NCBI GenBank assembly: GCA_937934645.1
Contig: CALGYZ010000050.1
Coordinates: 1 to 11,735 of the forward strand
Reading direction: 5' to 3'
Origin: an uncultured Bacillaceae bacterium
GTDB taxonomy: Bacteria; Bacillota; Bacilli; Bacillales; Caldibacillaceae
DNA: 11,735 nt
Part shown: in pieces, positions 6,388-11,735 of the stretch
Layout: every line of letters starts with the position of its first letter
Numbering within the stretch: the stretch's first letter is position 1
Translations under genes and position numbers: made by a program
Notes under the pieces: generated by a model
Database searches by the model: none
What the model was told of the DNA's origin: nothing
The model's input: the letters and a program-made list of their open reading frames with translations, nothing else

Positions 6388-8562
6388 TTATTGTAATAAA
6401 CGGATTTTGATCCTTCTTAAAGTATCCCGGATCACAGTTTCCACGTTGGCTTCTGACTTTAAACCCGTCAGGCAGATTAAATGGTTATGATAATAACAAA
6501 TGGCAGACTTCCGTACGTTTCCAAACAGAATTCCTTTGACTTCGCTGTCATTTTCATCAGTAAAGATGACCGGTAAATCTTCATAGAGCTCTTTTTGTTG
6601 GTAATACATTTTGCCAATCTTTATTAAATCCTCCAGCGTAAACGCTTGTTGTTCTTTTACCCGGTATCTTCCGGTAAGATTCAAGGTTGAACAGGAAGTA
6701 AGATCCAATGATTTTGAAAGTAATGAAATTTTCTTCATAGCCCGGTTCCGGCTGTCAAAATAAATATACGAAAGTTCAAATATAGCACTGGGATGCTGTG
6801 TTTGTTTTAATTCTTCTAGCAGCTCACGGGTTGTAAAACTTGTCCCGGTACGGAACGGTTTTCTAGTCACAGAGTAACCCCGGTTCGTCGGCCATTTATT
6901 TAACTGGACTTGTTGATTTTCCGGCTTACCATCTTTATACAATAAATATAGTAAAATTAACGGTCCGAGTCCTTCAATTGCTCGGGAATTAGGATTTCCG
7001 GAAACGAATTTTTTCTCTTGTTCTTCTAAATCATAAACAGCAAGACCCCAAGCTGGCTGGAGCACATCGGCAATGGTGCCGGCATCATAATTGTCAAGTT
7101 TTTTCCTTGAATTTTTCAATTCTAGCGGCAGCAGCCGGCTTGTCAGCCGAAAATCACTGCCGGAAAAAGATCCCTTTAATAAAACGAGTGAATCATTGGA
7201 ACAATACATAGGAATCCGTCTTGCCAAGTCCCTTGCGTTGTCAAACCAACCGCCGACCATTTCAGCGGGTAATTGTCTGATTACTTTTCTCATGTACTTT
7301 CCATGGCCGAATACATAGTCGGCTCCGGATGACAGAATGAGCGGGACCAGTTCATCATGTAATTTTTGGCTGTCTTCTCCCAAGTCTGCAATTTGTCCCA
7401 ATGCTAATATTTTTGTTCCTGAGTAAAAAGACTGCTTGTTTTTAAATGTTTCAATCGCATTTTTCATGGAAGGGACCGCTGCGTTATGGGAATCATCAAG
7501 AAGGTCTACTTTCCGGCCGTCCCTCGTTTCGATTTGTTTTAAATCCATTACTTTATCCAAGGATTTAAAGTTTTCCATTTTATGTAAAAATTCATCAATC
7601 GGATAACCGAGTTCAGCTATACATAAAAAGGCGGCAAGACTGTTTTCTATGATTCCGAGACCCGGCATTTTTATTTTATATTCGTAATCTTTTCCTTTGT
7701 AATGAAATTGTACCTTCGTATCATATTTTGAATGAATAATGTTGCGTAAATAAAGATCGGCATTCAAATCCCGCATACTGTATGTCCGGATCCGCTCCGT
7801 TTTTTCTTTTGCTTTGTTATAGAGAATGTTAAATTCTTTTTCATTTATATCTTTATTTAAAATTACGGCTCCTTCCGGTGTTAAACCGTCGATAATCCTT
7901 GCTTTAAATCTGGCAATATTTTCTGTCGAATGCAAAGTGGTTAAATGCGCTTCACCGATGGATGTAATGATACAAATATCCGGACGGACAACAAGTGACT
8001 GGTTACCTCTGTTATTTAACGCATTTAACGAAATTTCCAGAATGCCGAAGTCAGGATTCCTGCTCAGTTTTGCACCGTACAGCGGAACTCCCGCCTGAGT
8101 GTTATGGTTTCCCCTTGTAGCAACAATGGACCCCTTTCCTTCCAATAAATGTTCGAGCATCAACCGGGTTGTACTTTTTCCGACGGAACCGGTAATACCG
8201 ATCACCGGATTTTTCATCTTTTTTCTGGCAGCTTTGGCAATTTTTTTGATCGCAGCAAAACTGTTATCTACAATCAGCTGTGTGACCCTTTCTTTTAACT
8301 CTTCTACGGGTGTTTCCGTAATGATTAACGAACATTTGTGAAAGTGGTCCAAAATTTTTTTATTGCCGTCAATCCAGTTGGTCTGAACTTTATTTGACTG
8401 ATTCCATCGTTCCCTCGATATGGATATAAAACAATTTCCGGGATGATTGTCATTAAAATGAACCGGATCAAACTCAAAGTTATTAATGACAAGATCTTTT
8501 TGATAATTCACAAGCTTTCCGTTTAAAATTTCACAAAGTTCATTTACCGTAAATCCGTTCAT
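6388..8562 (-). CDS. MurF-like Mur ligase with an extra C-terminal D,D-carboxypeptidase-like domain
   Basis: The 724-residue cytoplasmic protein has a complete Mur-ligase core. An N-terminal MurF-type domain covers about residues 1-105. The ATP loop GITGSVGKST lies at 122-131, with GNHNTQAGVP at 151-160, E176, SIGEAH with H206, and a lysine at 220 where family members are carbamylated. The C-terminal ligase domain has DDSHNA at 356-361, LGQIADLGED at 388-397 and LLKGSFSGSD at 461-470. These match MurF, which adds D-Ala-D-Ala to the UDP-MurNAc-tripeptide. MurF usually ends near residue 450-470; here about 240 more residues follow. That tail (about 500-724) resembles a peptidase S11 domain without its catalytic motifs. 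The N-terminal substrate domain is also divergent, and ddl is not adjacent, so this is probably a paralogue rather than the housekeeping MurF. The start at 8562 has AAGGAG seven bases upstream. Ligase core: confident. Tail identity and substrate: inferred. Confidence 0.85.
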   Translation of the reverse strand: MNGFTVNELCEILNGKLVNYQKDLVINNFEFDPVHFNDNHPGNCFISISRERWNQSNKVQTNWIDGNKKILDHFHKCSLIITETPVEELKERVTQLIVDNSFAAIKKIAKAARKKMKNPVIGITGSVGKSTTRLMLEHLLEGKGSIVATRGNHNTQAGVPLYGAKLSRNPDFGILEISLNALNNRGNQSLVVRPDICIITSIGEAHLTTLHSTENIARFKARIIDGLTPEGAVILNKDINEKEFNILYNKAKEKTERIRTYSMRDLNADLYLRNIIHSKYDTKVQFHYKGKDYEYKIKMPGLGIIENSLAAFLCIAELGYPIDEFLHKMENFKSLDKVMDLKQIETRDGRKVDLLDDSHNAAVPSMKNAIETFKNKQSFYSGTKILALGQIADLGEDSQKLHDELVPLILSSGADYVFGHGKYMRKVIRQLPAEMVGGWFDNARDLARRIPMYCSNDSLVLLKGSFSGSDFRLTSRLLPLELKNSRKKLDNYDAGTIADVLQPAWGLAVYDLEEQEKKFVSGNPNSRAIEGLGPLILLYLLYKDGKPENQQVQLNKWPTNRGYSVTRKPFRTGTSFTTRELLEELKQTQHPSAIFELSYIYFDSRNRAMKKISLLSKSLDLTSCSTLNLTGRYRVKEQQAFTLEDLIKIGKMYYQQKELYEDLPVIFTDENDSEVKGILFGNVRKSAICYYHNHLICLTGLKSEANVETVIRDTLRRIKIRLLQ

Positions 8563-8569
8563 AAAAATA

Positions 8570-8575
8570 CTCCTT
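8570..8575 (-). promoter_or_regulatory. Ribosome binding site of the MurF-like gene
   Basis: On the minus strand AAGGAG lies seven bases upstream of the ATG at 8562-8560. It fixes the start of the 724-residue frame; no competing in-frame start with a better site is seen. Confidence 0.75.
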
Positions 8576-8662
8576 TTTGATTCCCCTTTTAATCGATTTG
8601 TTAAATATTTACGAAAAATAACTTTTCATAAAAAGCAACATAATTCGCTATTTTCATTCATC

Positions 8663-8671
8663 ATTATAACA
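8663..8671 (-). promoter_or_regulatory. Extended -10 promoter element for the MurF-like gene
   Basis: On the minus strand the sequence TGTTATAAT is an exact extended -10 (TGnTATAAT). It lies about 100 bases upstream of the ATG at 8562. No good TTGACA-like -35 is present; the position where one would lie is occupied by the palindrome AAAACGTTTT (8683-8692). A leader of roughly 90-95 bases would result. Confidence 0.55.
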
Positions 8672-8765
8672 TAAAGATGTATAAAACGTTTTCTTTCCGG
8701 GGTTCAGCTTCCTGTTTTTAGTTCTGCGGTGGGGGACCGGACCGGTGCTTTTTCACCGTTTCGAG

Positions 8766-8799
8766 CCGGAATTTTCTTCTTAACAGTTATAAATTCCGG
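8766..8799. repeat. Inverted repeat with 9-base arms
   Basis: CCGGAATTT (8766-8774) and AAATTCCGG (8791-8799) are perfect inverted copies separated by 16 bases. No T run follows on either strand, so this is not a terminator. It could be a protein-binding site or chance; no regulator is known to me for it. Confidence 0.5.
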
Positions 8800-8917
8800 A
8801 ATCAGTAGATCGTGATGCTATTAATAAAAAAATCATATTAAAATAAAGATAATATTATATTTTCGAATAAAAAGGAATAAATTACTATTATTAATATGTT
8901 AACGTTTACAATAAAGG

Positions 8918-8946
8918 TTGCTATTACTGCTGATTTTTAATATAAT
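8918..8946 (+). promoter_or_regulatory. Sigma-A promoter of the yclNOP operon
   Basis: A -35 TTGCTA (8918-8923; four of six consensus bases) and a perfect -10 TATAAT (8941-8946) are separated by exactly 17 bases. Transcription should begin near 8953, about 50 bases ahead of yclN. The Fur box follows immediately. Confidence 0.8.
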
Positions 8947-8962
8947 GAAAGTAAATTAGAAA

Positions 8963-8977
8963 TGATAATCATTATCA
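8963..8977 (+). promoter_or_regulatory. Fur box (iron-responsive operator)
   Basis: TGATAATCATTATCA is a perfect 7-1-7 inverted repeat identical to the Bacillus Fur consensus. It lies about 10-25 bases downstream of the predicted transcription start, where bound Fur-Fe(II) would block RNA polymerase entry or early elongation. Expression of the downstream siderophore transporter should rise when iron is scarce. Confidence 0.93.
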
Positions 8978-9004
8978 ACAATAAAAGAATTACGGGGAAT
9001 TGAC

Positions 9005-9958
9005 ATGAGACTATGGGTATTAATTATTATCGGAATTATTCTTTCCTTTATTTCGTTGTTTATCGGGGCAATTGATATTAAACCTGCGGACTTGTTGGAT
9101 TTTGGATCCGATAAAACCCAGGTGTTTTTAGTCAGCCGTCTGCCCCGTTTAATAGCGATTATCCTTGCCGGAGCCGGAATGAGTATCGCCGGTTTAATCA
9201 TGCAAAGTTTAAGCAGGAATAAATTCGTTTCCCCGACGACGGCCGGAACGCTCGATGCGGCCAGATTGGGGATTATGCTTTCCATGTTGTTTTTGACAAA
9301 TCTCTCTTTTATCGGACAAGTGATTTTCAGCTTTGTTTTTGCTCTAGCGGGTACAATCCTGTTCATGCAGATTTTAGACAGGATCAAATTTAAAGATGTC
9401 ATTTTCGTTCCTTTAATTGGAATTATGTATGGAAATATTTTATCCGCAATTACAACTTTCCTGGGTTATGAAGCAAACATTCTCCAAAATATTTCTTCCT
9501 GGTTAATGGGAAGTTTCACACTGATTATTGCAGGACGTTACGAATTGTTATATGTCAGCGTTCCGGCAGTCATTCTTGCATATTTGTATGCCAATAAATT
9601 TACCGTTGCCGGAATGGGAGAAGAATTTGCAAAAAATTTGGGCTTAAGCTACAGAGTCGTGTTAAACACAGGACTTGTAATTGTTGCGGTCATAACAACA
9701 TCTGTCGTATTGACTGTCGGTGTCATTCCGTTTTTAGGTCTGATCATCCCGAACATTGTGTCGATTTATATGGGGGATAATTTACGTAAAACCATTCCCC
9801 ACGTAATGGCACTTGGCGTAGTGTTCTTGCTCCTTTGTGACATTCTCGGCCGGATTCTTATCCATCCGTATGAAATACCGGTAAATGTTACAGTGGCGGT
9901 GATCGGGAGTGTAATCTTTTTAACTATGTTAGTCAGGGGAAGAGCTTATGCGAAATAA
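9005..9958 (+). CDS. yclN: Ferric siderophore ABC transporter permease YclN-like
   Basis: This 317-residue protein is almost entirely hydrophobic, with about nine to ten membrane segments, and belongs to the FecCD/BtuC permease family. Near-identical runs to remembered B. subtilis YclN include SRNKFVSPTTAGT (about residues 70-82) and LGLIIPNIVSIY near 250. The segment GMGEEFAKNLGL around 200 is the cytoplasmic coupling loop that contacts the ATPase. In B. subtilis YclNOPQ imports petrobactin and its photoproduct; the same substrate here is inferred from homology. GGGGAA lies five bases before the ATG at 9005. It is the first gene of the Fur-controlled operon, and its last 11 bases overlap yclO, which implies coupled synthesis of the two permease halves. 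Confidence 0.93.
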   Translation: MRLWVLIIIGIILSFISLFIGAIDIKPADLLDFGSDKTQVFLVSRLPRLIAIILAGAGMSIAGLIMQSLSRNKFVSPTTAGTLDAARLGIMLSMLFLTNLSFIGQVIFSFVFALAGTILFMQILDRIKFKDVIFVPLIGIMYGNILSAITTFLGYEANILQNISSWLMGSFTLIIAGRYELLYVSVPAVILAYLYANKFTVAGMGEEFAKNLGLSYRVVLNTGLVIVAVITTSVVLTVGVIPFLGLIIPNIVSIYMGDNLRKTIPHVMALGVVFLLLCDILGRILIHPYEIPVNVTVAVIGSVIFLTMLVRGRAYAK

Positions 9959-10904
9959 CCGGACAAAATTGATTATATTGGCACTGATCGCCATTGTATG
10001 CATTTTGCTATACGGATTTTATGATTTAAAAGGGAGCTTTGAATACGCCTTTTCAAGAAGAATGATACGTATAGGGGCAATGGTTATAACAGGAATTGCT
10101 ATAGCATACTCGACGGTTGTGTTCCATACGATTACGCAGAACCGGATTTTAACCCCTTCGGTTATGGGAATTGACTCAATGTATGAAGTGGTCCAAACCT
10201 TGATCTTCTTTTTTGCAGGATCAATGTCGGTATGGGTGGTCAACAAATATTTAAACTTCGGTCTTTCTATCGCTGCGATGGTGTTGTTCGCTTTACTTTT
10301 ATACCGCTTTTTATTTAAAGCAAATAAATACCCCATTTATTTCCTGTTGCTTGTCGGGATGATTTTGGGCACCTTGTTGTCAAACTTGGTGACATTTTTG
10401 CAAGTGTTGATTGATCCTTTGGAATATTTGAGCTTGCAAACTTTCTTATTCGCCAGTTTTACGAAAGTGAAAGCGGAATTATTTTCTTTAGCGACAGCTA
10501 TTTTAATTTTCGCATTTATATACGGATACCGGATTATGCATGAGCTGGATGTAATGTCCCTCGGCAGGAGCCAGGCGATCAATCTCGGCATTGAATATGA
10601 CAAAATGGTCAAAAATATTTTGATCTTATCGTCAATATTGACTGCTACAGCCACTGCTCTCGTCGGCCCGATTACATTTTTAGGATTAATTGTGGCCAAC
10701 CTTGCTTATCAATATTTAATTACTTATAAGCATTCAATTTTAGTCATCGGGGCGAGTTTAATCAGTATTATTGCTTTAGTCGGAGGACAATTTATTATTG
10801 AACATGTCTTTCATTTACGGACAACGTTGAGTGTAATCATTAACTTTATCGGCGGAATTTACTTTATCTATTTATTATTGAAAGAAAGTAGGGCTGTAAG
10901 ATGA
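9948..10904 (+). CDS. yclO: Ferric siderophore ABC transporter permease YclO-like
   Basis: This 318-residue, multi-span FecCD-family permease is the second half of the importer channel. After a lysine/arginine-poor first span it shows TQNRILTPSVMG near residues 63-74, the cytoplasmic coupling segment LDVMSLGRSQAINLG near 200, and ALVGPITFLGLIVANLAYQY near 240, all as I recall from B. subtilis YclO. The ATG lies inside the end of yclN, with AGGGGAAGAG just upstream. Its stop codon overlaps the yclP start by the common ATGA arrangement. YclN and YclO most likely pair as a heterodimer. Substrate (petrobactin-type catecholate siderophore) is inferred from the family and the Fur box. Confidence 0.92.
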   Translation: MRNNRTKLIILALIAIVCILLYGFYDLKGSFEYAFSRRMIRIGAMVITGIAIAYSTVVFHTITQNRILTPSVMGIDSMYEVVQTLIFFFAGSMSVWVVNKYLNFGLSIAAMVLFALLLYRFLFKANKYPIYFLLLVGMILGTLLSNLVTFLQVLIDPLEYLSLQTFLFASFTKVKAELFSLATAILIFAFIYGYRIMHELDVMSLGRSQAINLGIEYDKMVKNILILSSILTATATALVGPITFLGLIVANLAYQYLITYKHSILVIGASLISIIALVGGQFIIEHVFHLRTTLSVIINFIGGIYFIYLLLKESRAVR

Positions 10905-11677
10905 TTGAAATAAAAGGATTGACGAAACGTTTCGGTAAAAAGGCAGTTGTGGATAATGTTTCGGTTAAAATTTATCCGCAGACGATAACGTCTTTCATCG
11001 GACCGAACGGCGCCGGAAAGTCAACATTGCTGTCAATGGTCAGCCGTTTGCTTGATGCAGATACCGGAGAAGTGTTATTGGATAAACATAACATAAAAGC
11101 TTGGAAATCCGGTGACTTTGCCAAGCGTGTTTCGATTTTGCGCCAATCAAACTTCATTAACGTCCGTTTAACAATCCGGGAACTCGTTTCCTTTGGACGT
11201 TATCCATATTCAAAGGGGCGCCTGACAGCCGAAGATGAAAAATATATCGACAAAGCTATCGAATATATGAATTTAACGGATATCCAGCATAAATATTTAG
11301 ATCAATTATCCGGCGGGCAAAGACAACGGGCGTTTATTGCCATGGTTATTGCCCAGGATACCGATTATATTTTGCTGGATGAACCGTTAAACAATTTGGA
11401 TATGAAACATTCAGTCCAAATTATGAAAATTTTACGTAAACTTGTGGATGAGCTGGGTAAAACGGTCGTTATTGTATTGCATGACATTAACTTTGCATCA
11501 GTTTACTCGGACCGCATTATAGCTTTGAAAGACGGTAAACTGATTAAAGAGGGTCCGACCCACGAAATTATCAACTCTGCAGCCTTACGTGAAATTTATG
11601 ACATGGATATTCCGATTACTGAGCAAAACGGTTGCAGGATTTGTATTTACTTCAATTCTCATGTAAAAGCCAATTGA
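10901..11677 (+). CDS. yclP: Ferric siderophore ABC transporter ATP-binding protein YclP-like
   Basis: This 258-residue protein is the cytoplasmic ATPase that powers siderophore import through YclN/YclO. Intact motifs are Walker A GPNGAGKST (34-42), Q-loop Q82, signature LSGGQ (136-140), Walker B YILLDEP (156-162) and switch histidine H194. Length and layout are typical of the FepC/FhuC family. Translation starts in the ATGA overlap with the yclO stop, with AGTAGGG about seven bases upstream. A terminator begins 10 bases after the stop. The expected fourth component, a lipoprotein binding protein (YclQ in B. subtilis), would have to lie beyond the window. Confidence 0.94.
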   Translation: MIEIKGLTKRFGKKAVVDNVSVKIYPQTITSFIGPNGAGKSTLLSMVSRLLDADTGEVLLDKHNIKAWKSGDFAKRVSILRQSNFINVRLTIRELVSFGRYPYSKGRLTAEDEKYIDKAIEYMNLTDIQHKYLDQLSGGQRQRAFIAMVIAQDTDYILLDEPLNNLDMKHSVQIMKILRKLVDELGKTVVIVLHDINFASVYSDRIIALKDGKLIKEGPTHEIINSAALREIYDMDIPITEQNGCRICIYFNSHVKAN

Positions 11678-11686
11678 TCATTTTTG

Positions 11687-11714
11687 CCTGGAAAATTCTT
11701 TTCCGGGTTTTTTT
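11687..11714 (+). terminator. Factor-independent terminator after yclP
   Basis: CCTGGAAAA (11687-11695) pairs with TTTTCCGGG (11699-11707) in nine pairs, one of them T-G, around a TTC loop. Seven T follow at 11708-11714. It sits ten bases beyond the yclP stop and would end or attenuate the yclNOP transcript. Confidence 0.85.
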
Positions 11715-11735
11715 AATACCCAAATTCAACATATT

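Larger units (their letters stand above)
8563..9004. other. Divergent intergenic region between the MurF-like gene and yclN
   Basis: This 442-base region carries control signals for both flanking units. There is an extended -10 for the minus strand (8663-8671), and a sigma-A promoter plus Fur box for the plus strand (8918-8977). Between them lie a short, comparatively GC-rich patch (about 8696-8800) with a weak hairpin CGGTG/CACCG (8743-8747 and 8754-8758) and an inverted repeat (8766-8799). A very AT-rich stretch (about 8815-8915) follows. No gene longer than about 15 codons with a ribosome binding site is seen in it. Confidence 0.6.

Noticed and set aside
6668..6674. Ser-x-x-Lys (SEVK about residues 673-676) in the MurF-like tail, considered as a retained catalytic motif
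   Set aside because: It directly precedes the strand where KTG would lie, not the N-terminal helix of an S11 domain, so it is a chance match.
8677..8721. Short plus-strand ATG frame of 14 codons in the divergent intergenic region
   Set aside because: It is very short, has no ribosome binding site and overlaps the minus-strand promoter region.
8743..8758. Hairpin CGGTG/CACCG with a T-rich loop, considered as a terminator
   Set aside because: The stem has only five pairs, the T run is in the loop rather than after the stem, and no gene ends nearby.
8847..8862. AT-rich palindromic stretch (ATAATATTAT) upstream of the yclN promoter, resembling a second Fur box
   Set aside because: It matches only one half of the Fur repeat well, lies in very AT-rich DNA and is about 65 bases upstream of the -35. 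The perfect box at 8963-8977 explains iron control.

Overview
The window looks like chromosomal DNA of a member of the Bacillaceae. The reasons are strong AGGAGG-type ribosome binding sites, a TTG start, an sbcD-sbcC pair, factor-independent terminators with long T runs, and a Fur-controlled siderophore transporter whose proteins closely resemble YclN, YclO and YclP of Bacillus subtilis. The intergenic DNA is AT-rich. Species assignment from sequence alone is not possible.

Layout. (1) 1-154, minus strand: start of an unrecognised gene that runs off the left edge. (2) 336-1406, plus: a luciferase-like flavin-dependent oxidoreductase that most likely starts at a TTG, closed by a clear terminator at 1426-1456. 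(3) 1778-6064, plus: sbcD-sbcC, the two subunits of the Mre11/Rad50-type nuclease, translationally linked and ended by a strong hairpin terminator at 6068-6118. (4) 8562-6117, minus: a two-gene unit made of a 724-residue MurF-like ligase with an extra C-terminal domain, followed by an 83-residue single-span membrane protein. (5) 9005-11677, plus: yclN-yclO-yclP, two permeases and an ATPase for ferric siderophore uptake. A good sigma-A promoter (8918-8946) and a perfect Fur box (8963-8977) lie upstream, and a terminator (11687-11714) lies downstream.

How they work together. SbcC and SbcD form one ATP-dependent DNA end-processing complex. YclN, YclO and YclP form the membrane core of one importer that would be derepressed in iron starvation; its binding protein is not in the window. 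The MurF-like protein and the small membrane protein are probably co-transcribed.

The most unusual item is the MurF-like protein. Its C-terminal 240 residues look by eye like a D,D-carboxypeptidase (peptidase S11) fold in which all three active-site motifs are lost, attached to a cytoplasmic amino-acid ligase. This reading is an inference from motif spacing and needs a profile or structure comparison. The remaining genes are ordinary housekeeping or accessory genes. No tRNA, rRNA, CRISPR array, insertion sequence or riboswitch was recognised.
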